From positions 93,342,168-93,406,167 of the forward strand of contig CM039463.1 of NCBI GenBank assembly GCA_022414725.1: a stretch of DNA of 64,000 nt, given 5' to 3'. Positions within the stretch are counted from its first letter, which is position 1. Each line of letters opens with the position of its first letter. Both the position numbers and the translations under genes were made by a program. The notes beneath the pieces were generated by a model. The model saw only the letters and a program-made list of their open reading frames with translations. It did no database searches and was not told the origin of the DNA. Of this stretch, positions 34,501 to 43,770 are shown piece by piece. Origin of the DNA: Microglena sp. YARC (lineage: Eukaryota; Chlorophyta; Chlorophyceae; Chlamydomonadales; Chlamydomonadaceae).

Positions 34501-36816
34501 ACGTGTATGTTATATGTATTAAACGTGTATGTTGCATGTATTAAAGATATATGTTATATGTATTAAACGTGTATGTTATATGTATTAAACGTGTATGTTG
34601 CATGTATTAAAGATATATGTTATATGTATTAAACGTGTATGTTATATGTATTAAACGTGTATGTGGCATGTATTAAAGATATATGTTATATGTATTAAAC
34701 GTGTATGTGGCATGTATTAAAGTTATATGTATTAAACGTGTATGTTATATGTATTAAACGTGTATGTTATATGTATTAAACGTGTATGTTGCATGTATTA
34801 AAGATATATGTTACATGTATTAAACGTGTATGTTATATGTATTAAACGTGTATGTGGCATGTATTAAAGATATATGTTATATGTATTAAACGTGTATGTT
34901 ATATGTATTAAACGTGTATGTTGCATGTATTAAAGATATATGTTATATGTATTAAACGTGTATGTTATATGTATTAAACGTGTATGTTGCATGTATTAAA
35001 AATATATGTTATATGTATTAAACGTGTATGTTGCATGTATTAAACGTGTATGTTGCATGTATTAAAGATATATGTTATATGTATTAAACGTGTATGTTAT
35101 ATGTATTAAACGTGTATGTTGCATGTATTAAAGATATATGTTATATGTATTAAACGTGTATGTTATATGTATTAAACGTGTATGTTGCATGTATTAAAGA
35201 TATATGTTATATGTATTAAACGTGTATGTTATATGTATTAAACGTGTATGTTGCATGTATTAAAGATATATGTTATATGTATTAAACGTGTATGTTATAT
35301 GTATTAAACGTGTATGTGGCATGTATTAAAGATATATGTATTAAACGTGTATGTTATATGTATTAAACGTGTATGTGGCATGTATTAAAGTTATATGTAT
35401 TAAACGTGTATGTTATATGTATTAAACGTGTATGTTATATGTATTAAACGTGTATGTTGCATGTATTAAAGATATATGTTATATGTATTAAACGTGTATG
35501 TTAAGTGTATTAAACGTGTATGTTGCATGTATTAAAGATATATGTTATATGTATTAAACGTGTATGTTATATGTATTAAACGTGTATGTTGCATGTATTA
35601 AAGATATATGTTATATGTATTAAACGTGTATGTTGCATGTATTAAAGATATATGTTATATGTATTAAACGTGTATGTTATATGTATTAAACGTGTATGTT
35701 GCATGTATTAAAGATATATGTTATATGTATTAAACGTGTATGTTGCATGTATTAAAGATATATGTTATATGTATTAAACGTGTATGTTATATGTATTAAA
35801 CGTGTATGTTGCATGTATTAAAGATATATGTTATATGTATTAAACGTGTATGTTGCATGTATTAAACGTGTATGTTGCATGTATTAAAGATATATGTTAT
35901 ATGTATTAAATGTGTATGTTATATGTATTAAACGTGTATGTGGCATGTATTAAAGATATATGTTATATGTATTAAACGTGTATGTTATATGTATTAAACG
36001 TGTATGTTGCATGTATTAAAGATATATGTTATATGTATTAAACGTGTATGTTATATGTATTAAACGTGTATGTTGCATGTATTAAACGTGTATGTTATAT
36101 GTATTAAAGATATATGTTATATGTATTAAACGTGTATGTTATATGTATTAAACGTGTATGTTGCATGTATTAAAGATATATGTTATATGTATTAAACGTG
36201 TATGTTATATGTATTAAACGTGTATGTTGCATGTATTCAACATGTATGTTGTATGTAAAGTTAGAATGTATATGAATGTCGCTACAGTTCAGGGTAAGCC
36301 AATTAGGCTCAAGTGGCCTGCTGCCTCGCTGATACCCTGAACAGTCTCCTTGGACAGTGCCCTGTGCAAATGCCAGATATGGGATGCTTGAGCATGTTTT
36401 TTTTAGTCGTGAAAGGAATTTCACCCCATAAGGTGGGTCTCCCGACACAATCTTAAAACGAATGTGTATGTTGAGTGTGCCCTGTTTTTAGAAACAGTCT
36501 TTCACACATGCACATGAACTCGCAAAAATGTTCACTGTAGCACGAACGCAGGGCCCCGGCGGTGAAACAATTGTTTGGGGGTCAGTTTATCAGTGCTTTT
36601 TCGTTATAGCCCCTCCAGTCATGGTTGGGCAGGTCCCTTCAGCCTATTTGGTCTACCCCTGGACTGTAATACCAGTGACAACTACGGCAACAGCAACAAG
36701 GTTGTTCAAAGCCCCCTGAGAGTTTACGTGTCACACGCACAGCCCCCCCATCCCCCCACCCCACCCCACACACACACCCAAAAGAAAATGAGTTTGAAAA
36801 CACGCACAGCCCCCCC

Positions 36817-36847
<31 letters not shown>

Positions 36848-39800
36848 CCCACACACACACCCAAAAGAAAATGAGTTTGAAAACACGCACGACCCTGCCA
36901 GAAAGTGGGCATAATCCTGTGAAAACCAGAGGGGACTATTTGGCCTACCCCTGGACTGTAACAACATGCATGCATCACCTTGACGCATCGATCCACCTAC
37001 CTAACCCACTCTCGAGTACTCATATTCCCACTGTCCATGTACGCAATATGAACCCGCCTACCCTCTTCCCCACCCGCCCACACACCCAGCACCCATCAAG
37101 GCATGCACCCACCTGCCCACCAGCATACCCCTAGTCTGTAAAAACATGCATGCATCACCTTGACGCATCGACCCACCTACCTAACCCACTCTCAAGCACT
37201 CATATTTCCACCATCCATGTACGCAATATGAACCCGCCTACCCTCTTCCCCACCCGCCCACACACCCAGCACCCATCAAGGCATGCACCCACCTGCCCAC
37301 CAGCATACCCCTAGACTGTAAAAACATGCATGCATCACCTTACAGGAGGGCGTGCCTTGGTTTGTAGGGATGTGGCCGTGCGGTTGGGCAAGTCCCTTCA
37401 GCCTATTTAGCCTACCCCTGGACTGTAAAAACAACAATAACAACCACAACAACAACAGCAGGGTCGTTCAAAGCCCTCTGAGAGTTTACGTGTCACACGC
37501 ACAGCCCACCCCACCCACCCCCCCAAAAAATAAGTGTGAAAATACGCACAACCCTGCCAAAATGTGGGCAGAAACCTTCGAAAAACAGGGGGAACTATTT
37601 GGCCTACCCCTGGACTGTAACAACATGCATGCATCACCTTGCAGGAGGACGCGCCTTTGTTTGTAGGGATGTGGCCGAAGTGCAAGATGCAAGCATGGGC
37701 TCGGTGCGAGCTACTTTGCATACTGCCCTCACACAACCGCACTTGTTTCTGGAGGAAGTGCACAAGGACGAGTGAGTCACATAGCAGTTCTTGTTACTAA
37801 TAGTATTACTACTATTAGTATACTAATAATAATAATATTAATATTACTAATACTACAACTACTAATACTACAACGACAACTGCGACTTCTAATACTAATA
37901 CTGATACTACCACTACCACTAATACTAATACTAATACTATCACTATCACTATCACAACTACTGCTACTACCACTAATACTACTAATACTAATACTACCAC
38001 TACTACTAATACTACTACTACTACCACTATTAATACTAATACTAATACTAATACTACTAATACTACTAATACTACTAATACTACCACTAATACTACCACT
38101 AATACTAATACTACGACCACTAATACTAATACTAATACTAATACTAATACTGCTACCACTAATACTAATACTACCACTACTACTATAACTACTACTACTA
38201 CCACTACTAATACTAATACTACCACTAATACTAATACTAGTATCATTATCATTGTGTACGCCTGTGCCAGCTGTATATATTTTTACATCATATAATCTCA
38301 CATTGTGTGAACTTTTATACACTTTCATTTACCTATTTCATTTATTCACTTATTTCATTTAATTGCATACTCTTGTTGTGTCTTGTTGGCATGTCACTAC
38401 GTTGGTATGTATTGCGGTTGGTATGTTCATTAGCATATTTCATTTAATTTCAAACTCATGTTGGCATGCCACTGAGTTGACTTTGAAGAAGGTGATGAAT
38501 TATCAGGCAGAGCGCAGCAAAACGGTGCGGACAATGCTACAATGCCTAACCGAGGACCTTAGCTGGCCTGATTGGTGCACAGACCTGACCTGTTCTCCCT
38601 GATTGCTGCCCTGGCCTGTTCTCACTTGATTGATCCCCTGACCCGGCCTGTCCTCACCTGATTGGTGCCCTGCCCTGATCTGTTCTCACTGGATGGTGCT
38701 CTGGCCTGTTTTCACCTGATTGCTTCCCTGCCTTGACCTGATCTCAGCTGATTGATGCCCCGGCCTGTTTTCACCTGATTGGTGCCCTGGCCTATTCTCA
38801 CCTGATTGCTGCCCTGCCCTGGCCTGTTCTCACCTGATTGGTGCCCTTGAGTCTGGTACTGGAGGCCAATGGTATGAAACGCTATCTGTGGTGCAGGTAA
38901 CTTCTTCCACAATGCATTCTGCCCATTGAAAGAGGATAGTTGGATGTGCCTCTTCCTGCCTAATTTTTGGCGGAGCCCTCTCTTCAAGGGGGCGGGAGCC
39001 CCCATGTTTACCCATTTGTCCATTTGTCCGACCGGAAAAAAAAATGAAGCCTGACACGTCATCCAACGGTCGTGTAACTAACTCGCTTCGGTCAGCTCCA
39101 CCGTTGCCACCTTTCGTTCCGTTGCCAACACACTCCGCCTATTTTTCACGTCGCTTGCGACGTGCACTTAGGACTTGTCCTCTCTTGCTTGATTGCCTCC
39201 TCTTGCTGCAGTGACTGCGGCGATGATATCGACGGTGCACACCAACTCATGCTGGGTCAGCAGGACTCCGTAATAATGTAATACAATGTTATGTAATATG
39301 ATGCTGTCATGGAATGCAATGTGAGCACCTCCTCTTGCTGCAGTGACTGTTGCGAGGATATTGTCGGTGCATACCAACTCATGCTGCACACCAAACAATA
39401 CCAACCAACTCATGCAGCATTGATGGCAATGTAATTTAATACCAACTTGTTGTATATGCAGTGACTGTAGCGAGGACATCGTCAGTGCATACCAACTCAT
39501 GCTGGGTCAGCAGGACTCCATGAACGTGGCCTCTTGGTACAACGAGTATTGCCACTTCAGTGGCTTGAAGGGAGGGGGCGACGGAGGCGGAGAGGATGCG
39601 CTGGTGGCTGCAGAGGGCAAGGGCGCAGGAAAAGTGGCTAAGGCAACACGGAGGGGCAAGCAGGCAGGCGGGGCGTCTAAGAGAGCTGCAAAGAAGGTGC
39701 GGGGGGTTGGTGTGGGGATTTGGTGAGGGGGGTAGGGAGAAGATAGGGGGGAGGGGATAAATGAGAGAGGGGGGCAAGGGGATAGGGAGGGAAGGGGGGA

Positions 39801-41349
39801 GGAAGAGAATAGGGGGGGGATTGGGAGGGGGGGGGAGAAGATAGGAAGGGCAGGGGGGTTCCTCCTTTTTAATGTTACAATGAGTGCTACCACTTCAGTA
39901 TGGTACAATGAGTGCTACCACTTCAGCATTTTGACGGTAGGAGGGGGTGAGGATGTGCTGGTGGCTGCAGAAGGCAAGGGCGCAGGAAAAGTGGCAGAGG
40001 CAACACATAGGGGTAAGCAGGCAGGGCGTCTAAGAGAGCTGTAAAGAAGGTGCAGGGGTTAATGTGTGGTGAAGGAGCATATAGGGGGGAGGGGGGCTCA
40101 CCTTACCTCATCATTATAACCACCACTACCACCACCTCACTTCACCTCATCATAATAATAACCACCACCACCACCACCACCTCACCTTGCTTTATAACCA
40201 CCACCACCCCATCCCACCTCATAATTATATCCGACAACAACACCTCACCACACCTCATCATTATAACCACCACCTCACTTCGACTCACCTCACCAGGGTG
40301 CGAAGACCTAACCACCACTTAACCACCACCTCACCAGGGTGGGAAGACCTAACTACCACTTAACCACCAACTAACTTCACATCACCAGGGTGGGAAGACC
40401 TAACTACCACTTATCCACCAACTAACTTCACATCACCAGGGTGGGAAGACCTAACTACCACAACCACCAACTAACTTCACCTCACCAGGGTGGGAAGACC
40501 TAACTACCACTTAACCACCAACTAACTTCACCTCACCAGGGTGGGAAGACCTAACTACCACTTAACCACCAACTAACTTCACATCACCAGGGTGGAAAGA
40601 CCTAACTACCACTTAACCACCAACTAACTTCACATCACCAGGGTGGGAAGACCTAACCACCAACTAATCACCACTTAACCACCACCTCACCTCACCAGGG
40701 TGGGAAGACCTAACCACCTACTAACCACCACTGAACCATTACCTAACCTAAACTCACCAGGGTGGGTAGACCTAACAACCAACTAACCACCAACTAACTA
40801 ACAACTAACCTCACCAGGGTGGGAAGAGGAAGGAAGGGGAGGAGGAATAAATTTCAGATAAGGTGCTCATCCCCCAACTAACCACCAACTAATCTCACCA
40901 GGGTGGGAAAAGGAAAGAAGAGGAGGAGGAAGTCATTCCAGATGAGGTGCTCATCCCCCAACAAACCACCAACTAAACACCAACTAACCTACGGCTAACC
41001 ACTAATTAAACACCAACTAACCACCAACTAACATCACCAGGGTGGGAAGAGGGAGGTAGAGGAGGAGGAAGACATTCGAGATGAGATGAACAAACACCAA
41101 CTAAACACCAACTAAACACCAACTAACCTACATCTAACCACCGACTAACATCACCAGGGTGGGAAGAGGGAGGAAGAGGAGGAGGAAGACATTCCAGACG
41201 AGGTGCTCATCCCCCAACTTCTTGAGCATGCGGCTCGCTTCGGCCAGGCAGTGAACGATCTCCACTTCATTGGAGTGTGCCGCCCCAACAAGCGGAAGAA
41301 GGAGAACCACATGCAGCGCTCATACTTTGCTCCAGAAATGATGTTCTGA
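17846..41349 (+). CDS. ORC3: Origin recognition complex subunit 3, 14 exons
   Basis: Exons: 17846-17990, 18882-19000, 20016-20216, 20772-20891, 21989-22315, 23173-23326, 24427-24626, 26439-26697, 27865-28070, 30490-30801, 33532-33703, 37645-37771, 39462-39696, 41158-41349. They sum to 2769 nt (922 codons plus TGA) with consistent phase throughout. ORC3 helps form the ORC ring that marks replication origins and loads MCM in the nucleus. Diagnostic parts: IPVALLSSCGN; the degenerate AAA+ core KRPVVVLIRSTEAV and LVLGLSTLPQIFISGLP; SVKLATVLHFMREPMSALS; TWRLGILWMACV; and the C-terminal winged-helix region, SEDIVSAYQLMLGQQDS then FGQAVNDLHFIGVCRPNKRK. It is longer than typical ORC3 (about 700 aa) because of linkers rich in A, K, Q and E in exons 8, 10, 11, 13 and 14. 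Most exon edges are echoed in the introns. Confidence 0.9.
18507..18647. mobile_element. Mutator-like MITE, copy 1, with 11-bp target duplication
   Basis: A 141-bp AT-rich palindromic element with ends AGGGAACAG and CCGGTTCCT (inverted). It is flanked by identical CTCATTCATGT at 18496-18506 and 18648-18658. The interior holds ATATCATATGATG motifs and GTCTGACTAGGCTAAAGT. Target duplications of 9-11 bp are typical of Mutator-like elements. It lies in ORC3 intron 1. Confidence 0.75.
19001..19370 (+). repeat. Four echoes of ORC3 exon 2 tail plus donor
   Basis: The roughly 84-bp module GCTCTGGCCACTCTCCATGA-GAAGTATGCA|GTGAGTGAAACATG follows the real junction at 19000/19001. It recurs near 19049, 19132, 19217 and 19313. 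All keep a GT donor (GTAAGT in the last). Confidence 0.9.
19430..19995. repeat. (CAC)n array with AAGCATCACCAACACGTCCA
   Basis: A trinucleotide ACC/CAC array interrupted by a higher-order 50-60 bp unit. It fills the end of intron 2 up to the exon 3 acceptor at 20015. Confidence 0.9.
20230..20771 (+). repeat. Intron 3: purine-rich then (CAC)n, with one exon 4 acceptor-edge echo
   Basis: GGTGGG-type repeats (20240-20435), CAC repeats (20440-20680), then CAGCAG|GCGTACATTGTCGTTCTTGG (20678-20722), a diverged copy of the exon 4 start before the real acceptor at 20771. Confidence 0.8.
20892..21775 (+). repeat. Six echoes of ORC3 exon 4 tail plus donor
   Basis: About 140-150 bp modules ending GCAGACAGCATTGA(A/G)G(T/C)AAGTGCAAG at about 21110, 21258, 21398, 21540 and 21678, with a partial at about 21745-21770. 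The first echo keeps GTAAGT; later ones have GCAAGT. The exon part drifts from QLMSNEELAAADSIE to versions with CATGATGCCTTATG. Confidence 0.9.
21770..21905. mobile_element. Mutator-like MITE, degraded copy 2
   Basis: Shares ATGATATCATGTGATGCCGG, AGGCTAAAGTTAGCATTTAT and TATGATATCATATGATATCA with copies at 18507 and 50787. Termini are not clear. Confidence 0.6.
22316..22980 (+). repeat. Three echoes of ORC3 exon 5 tail and a derived 20-bp minisatellite
   Basis: GAGCTGCTGAACCAG|GTAAGC echoes at about 22381-22402 and 22463-22485, and a decayed one at about 22563. The intron head TTTCAACACCTGCCCAACT then expands into about 20 tandem units (22600-22980). The minisatellite unit is thus already present just after the real donor. 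Confidence 0.88.
23018..23172 (+). repeat. Upstream echo of ORC3 exon 6 head
   Basis: A TTATACAG acceptor followed by a second version of the exon start (ACCGCGCCTACTTCCTGGTC), about 100 bp alike, reading LVLGLSTLPQIFISGLPSDM. It then runs into TCCACTAACACC without a donor. The real exon 6 starts at 23173. Confidence 0.88.
23327..23800 (+). repeat. Three echoes of ORC3 exon 6 tail plus donor
   Basis: Modules reading MKLASAHMRMNDLFEG with a GTGTGG or GTATGG donor at about 23405-23480 and 23560-23642, and a stub at 23750-23780. They alternate with GTGGGGGG-rich filler. Confidence 0.88.
23865..24426 (+). repeat. Two echoes of acceptor and most of ORC3 exon 7
   Basis: CACCCAG|GAGTC(A/C)TTTTCGG at 23873 and 24050, each followed by about 110 bp of exon 7 reading SLSCVL and SFMSSVKLA. 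They pass into ACC-rich sequence without a donor. The third copy at 24427 continues as the complete exon. Confidence 0.88.
24627..25970 (+). repeat. Seven or more echoes of ORC3 exon 7 tail plus donor
   Basis: ACAGCAGCTCTATCAGGTTG-CCG-GAGGTGAGT modules near 24735, 24915, 25080, 25250, 25440, 25630 and 25930. The copy at 25145-25285 is long, repeating about 120 bp of exon 7. Family C fragments are embedded near 25330, 25520 and 26010. Confidence 0.88.
26262..26420. repeat. 12-15 bp minisatellite (GCCAAGTGCTGACC)
   Basis: About 12 tandem units just upstream of ORC3 exon 8. Open frames on both strands are artefacts. Confidence 0.92.
26741..26935 (+). repeat. Interspersed repeat family B copy
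   Basis: Contains TTGTCGGAGCGACAGGTGG, GTCAGGCGTCG and the hairpin CACCCGCCCCCCAAG then GGGGGGCTCCGCCAAAAA. Located in ORC3 intron 8. Confidence 0.75.
26940..27864 (+). repeat. Five echoes of acceptor and start of ORC3 exon 9
   Basis: Modules GTGCCAACACAAGCTC(A/T)CA followed by CTTCAGGCTTCACTCGCTCT at about 26950, 27058, 27402, 27547 and 27690, before the real exon at 27865. They read ANTSSHFRLHSLYLSA at the start, then decay. CATACACATAACATC repeats fill the gaps. Confidence 0.9.
28071..28615 (+). repeat. Three echoes of ORC3 exon 9 tail plus donor
   Basis: CTTGCTAGATGAG-TGCAGGAGCTTGGGAATGA modules at about 28157-28230, 28378-28432 and 28542-28600. The first two keep GCAG|GTAGGAAGC. A family C fragment lies at 28254-28310. 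Confidence 0.88.
28645..30189 (+). repeat. Nine or more echoes of ORC3 exon 10 head
   Basis: The first copy (28657-28725) repeats GTTTGGAAGGACCCCGAGAT and the KIESAIKGLQ segment. The block CTGCAGCAGGGCGGCAACGG then recurs near 28830, 28950, 29110, 29280, 29465, 29580, 29737 and 30048. A short CAG|GTTTGGAGAATCCCTGA lies at 30165. The real exon begins at 30490. Confidence 0.85.
29783..29977. mobile_element. hAT-like MITE, copy 1, with perfect 8-bp target duplication
   Basis: 195 bp with inverted ends CAGGGTACTTCAAA and TTTGAATTACCCTG. Target duplication GTCCACTT at 29775-29782 and 29978-29985. The interior is rich in AGCGC palindromes. Paralogous echoes about 300 bp on either side (near 29492 and 30100) carry the uninterrupted site. 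Confidence 0.9.
30203..30445 (+). mobile_element. tRNA-derived SINE, copy 3
   Basis: The head carries ATGGTTCTATCGTAGAGCGA and a B-box-like GCTGGTTTGAACCCCATC. The tail reads TTCCCTTAATACCACGTCCT, as in copy 2. It lies just before ORC3 exon 10. Confidence 0.65.
30802..32330 (+). repeat. About eleven echoes of ORC3 exon 10 tail plus donor, some exon-like
   Basis: AAGTCAAGG(A/G)CTGCTGCC then CTGAGGGCACAG|GTGGGCC recurs near 30895, 30962, 31037, 31420, 31508, 31648, 31825, 31935, 32010, 32175 and 32287. Three longer copies also repeat upstream exon sequence. Two of these have a GTTACAG acceptor: 31750-31848 (99 nt) and 32110-32196 (87 nt). Both are open, phase 0 at both ends, with GT donors. 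Confidence 0.9.
31148..31330 (+). mobile_element. tRNA-derived SINE, copy 4
   Basis: The head reads GGGGGTTCGACTCCCCC (a strong B-box) after GTGGTAGACTAAATC. Body GTCGTCAACCGCGATGGTAG, tail CACCACGCCCCACCAGGCGT then TAGCATTA. It is inserted inside the exon 10 echo array. Confidence 0.8.
32450..33531 (+). repeat. About twelve echoes of acceptor and start of ORC3 exon 11
   Basis: Modules with TATTCAG|GTGGCGGCTTCAGC or GTGCAG|GTGGTGGCTGCAGC heads. Three long copies (from about 32659, 32908 and 33218) read GMGAAGVAQLAASS like the real exon at 33532, then diverge. Short copies alternate with TCTTCTCCTCTTGGG filler. Confidence 0.88.
33704..36390 (+). repeat. Two echoes of ORC3 exon 11 tail enclosing a 2.3-kb minisatellite
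   Basis: Echo 1 (33836-33905) repeats CTGGAGAGCCTGCTTGAACA with donor GTAAGG. Echo 2 (36310-36380) has a decayed donor. Between them (about 33914-36250) lie over 100 units of TATGTATTAAACGTGTATGT and its GCATGTATTAAAGATATATG variant, in a higher-order period of about 63 bp. The intron head after the real donor (TTGTATTAAACATGCAGG) already contains the unit. Confidence 0.92.
36398..36675 (+). repeat. Shared fragment plus family A copy 2
   Basis: 36398-36460 (TTTTTTTAGTCGTGAAAGG, ATTTCACCCCATAAGGTGG) resembles 43703-43755. 36538-36675 is a near-full family A copy (TAGCACGAACGCAGGGCCCC to CTACCCCTGGACTGTAA). Confidence 0.8.
36676..37644 (+). repeat. Family A tails, a 182-bp tandem duplication and an exon 12 acceptor echo
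   Basis: Two roughly 182-bp copies (36956-37137 and 37138-37320) lie between family A tail fragments. At 37338-37380, CTTACAG|GAGGGCGTGCCTTGG echoes the exon 12 start. The real acceptor at 37644 is preceded directly by family A sequence (CCTGGACTGTAACAACATGC), so the repeat supplies the 3' end of intron 11. CA tracts lie at about 36760-36870. Confidence 0.8.
37795..38240. repeat. (ACT)n / (AAT)n trinucleotide array
   Basis: About 440 bp of ACTAAT and ACTACC triplets directly after the ORC3 exon 12 donor. From 38580 to 38870 there is a second array of GGCCTGTTCTCACCTGATTG units. No exon lies between: a short frame at 38460-38600 is not needed for phase. Confidence 0.92.
38955..39170 (-). repeat. 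Interspersed repeat family B copy (inverted)
   Basis: Contains TTTTTGGCGGAGCCCTCTC, GGGGGCGGGAGCCCCCATG, GAAGCCTGACACGTCATCC and TCGTGTAACTAACTCGC, the reverse of the copy at 4393. Confidence 0.8.
39205..39461 (+). repeat. Two echoes of acceptor and start of ORC3 exon 13
   Basis: CTGCAG|TGACTG(C/T)-GCGA-GAT modules at 39211 and 39343, continuing through ACCAACTCATGCTG. The real exon starts at 39462. Confidence 0.88.
39697..40055 (+). repeat. Echo of ORC3 exon 13 tail plus donor
   Basis: After a GGGGGA-rich tract, 39880-40048 repeats TGGTACAATGAGTGCTACCA (twice) and GGTGGCTGCAGAAGGCAAGG, ending AAAGAAG|GTGCAG. A frame-disrupting deletion lies near GGCAGGGCGTCTAAG. Confidence 0.85.
40290..41157 (+). 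repeat. About thirteen echoes of the ORC3 exon 14 acceptor
   Basis: CACCAG|GGTGGGAAGA recurs roughly every 50 bp from 40290 to 40810, then at wider spacing (about 40898 and 41035), separated by ACTAACCACCAACTAA filler. The later copies extend further into the exon (AGGAAGAGGAGGAGGAAG). The true junction is 41157/41158. Confidence 0.9.
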
Positions 41350-42520
41350 ACTTTTAATGCTCATCGGCTTTGCAGCCCCAACGAGGAAAGGAAGATAACC
41401 ACATGCAGCGCTCATACTTTGCTCCAGAAATGATGTTCTGAACTCGTGTGTTGCCCCAACAAGCTAAGAAAGGAGAACCACATACAGTGATTCTGCTGTG
41501 CTTTTGAGGCAAACTTCTGATGATCAGCGGAGTGTGCCGCCCCAACAAGCGGAAGAAGGAGAATCACATGCAGCGCGCATACTTAGCTCCAGAGATGATG
41601 ATCTGAACTTCTGATACTCATCGACGTGTGCCGCCCCAACAAGGGAAGAAAGGAGGACCACATGCAACGCTCATACTTTGCTTTTGAGGCAAACATCTGA
41701 TGTTCAGTGGAGTGTGCCGACCCAACAAGGGGAAGAAGAAGAAGAAGGAGAAGAAGCACATGCAGCGCTCATATTTGGCTCCAGAGGTGATGTTCTGAAC
41801 TTCTGATACTCATCGGCGTGTGCCGCCCCAGCAAGTGAAGAAAGGAGAACCACATGCAGCGCTCCTGCTGTACTTATCAAGTGAAGTCCTGATGCTCGCG
41901 GCGTGTGCCTCCCCAACAAGCTGAAGAGGGAGAATCACATGCAGCGCTCATACTTGGCTTTTGAGGCAAACTTCTGATGATCAGTGGAGTCTGCCGCCAC
42001 AACAAGTGGAAGAAGGAGAACCACATGCAGCGCTCGTACTTTGCTTTTGCAGCATACTTCTGATGCTCAGCGGCGTGTGCCGCCCCAACAAGCGAAGAAG
42101 GACAAAAGCATGCAGCGCTCATACTGTGCTTTTGAGGTGATGTACTGCTGCTCATCAGCGTGTGCCGCCCCAACAAGCGAAGAAGGAGAAACGCATGCAG
42201 CGCTCATACTGTACTTTTGAAGTGATGTACTGCTGCTCATCAGCGTGTGCCGCCCCAACAAGCGAAGAAGGAGAAACGCATGCAGCGCTCATACTGTGCT
42301 TTTGAGGTGATGTACTGCTGCTCATCAGCGTGTGCCGCCCCAACAAGCGAAGAAGGAGAAACGCATGCAGCGCTCATACTGTGCTTTTGAGGTGATGTAC
42401 TGATGCTCAGCAGCGTGTTCCGCCACAACAAGCGGAAGAAGGAGAATCACATGCAGCGCTCATACTTTACTCCAGAGATGATGTTCTGAACTTCTGATAC
42501 TCAGTGGCGTGTCATTCTAA
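41350..42520 (+). repeat. About thirteen tandem echoes of the ORC3 C-terminus and stop
   Basis: Roughly 85-bp modules GTGTGCCGCCCCAACAAGCG then GAAGAAGGAGAA, CACATGCAGCGCTCATACTT and a TGA-containing end. They start right after the real TGA (41347-41349). Minus-strand frames through the array are artefacts. Confidence 0.92.
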
Positions 42521-43770
42521 CAAGCGGCAAAAGGAGGCTAGCCCATCTCTGACCTTCAACTGCCCCAAAAGTGCTGGTATCAATTATAAAATAGAAGACT
42601 AGCCCATCTCTGCCCCCCAAACCTGATAAAATAGAAGACTAGCTCATCTCTGCCCCGAAACTGCTGATATAATGACAAGATATCTGATGTTACAGACATG
42701 TCACAATATCTAATGTTACAGACAGGTTAAGTGGGGGAAGCATGGTAGAAGGCCTACTATATATGAATTGTGTAGCTTTAAAGTTTATCAATTATAAATG
42801 TTTAAAGTAGGATATGCAGAGAACTAGATACTTTTCTCAATTACGTGACCAAGAATATTCATTTGTATACGATTTGGGGTTTCAAACAGCTAAGTTTGTT
42901 CAGTCTGACTGATACCTGTTGATGGAATAGATATCTTGTCCTCGTATACCAACTTGTTGAGTAATAAGGAAGATATAAAATAGATTGTTATAATACGTCT
43001 TTGTGCGCAAAACTTAGATGTTGAATATGACAGATGTGGGCGGGGTCTGACCCGCTCTAATAGTATTCTTAGATATGGTGGTTGAGGGCTGGAGATTTGT
43101 AAAAGAATAAATATACTTTGTGATGGAATGTCATTTATACTGTAGACGGCGAACGGGCAAGGTCGGTGTGTGGGTATCGGGAAGTGGTGGCGGTTAGGAT
43201 ATGGTTTAAGCGTTTATGTGTTAAATGATCTGCATAGCAAGAACTCTGGCACCCCGTCGTTTAGTTTACTCTGGGCTTCGACTTCAGACTTGTTGTAACA
43301 ATCCTACTCTTGGTACAGATGCTGCAATGGGCTCCAAGCTGGCAAGGTTCTTTCCAGATCCCCCATCAGGGTTGTTCAGAACGCTGCTGTACTACTACTT
43401 AATAATATTATATATTGTGTAAGTACCCTATCCGGCTGTCCCCCAGACGGTCTCCCCGCCTCACCACCGCAGGACCAGAAATATCATTAACACATTCATA
43501 TTCCCAATTATATGGATAATATGAATTATTAATAAATTGTCTTATTGTATACAATCACGTTGGTCACGGACCTGAACGCCCCAGATATGATGACGGCAAT
43601 CTAAAAGTACCGACTCTCTGTGGCTGGAAATCATAAAATGCTGTCGCAAGGTCAGAACTAGGCTACCCAAGTTCCGAGCCTTGAGATGACGTCCCATTAG
43701 GATTTTTTTAGTTGTGAAAGGTATTTCACCCCAGGAGGTGTGTCTCCCTACAAACTAGGGGTGCTCAAAA
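42521..43770. other. ORC3 to retroelement intergenic region
   Basis: AT-rich and mostly unique. No gene recognised. 43703-43755 matches the fragment at 36398-36460. Confidence 0.6.

Noticed and set aside
38363..38602. Frame with MNYQAERSKTVRTMLQC as a possible ORC3 exon
   Set aside because: Exon 12 joins exon 13 directly in phase 2 (DE-V-HKD then DDCSEDI). No good acceptor/donor pair in phase was seen.
40290..42520. CRISPR-like regular repeats
   Set aside because: The repeats are diverging copies of ORC3 exon 14 edges with filler, not identical repeats with unique spacers, and the genome is eukaryotic.
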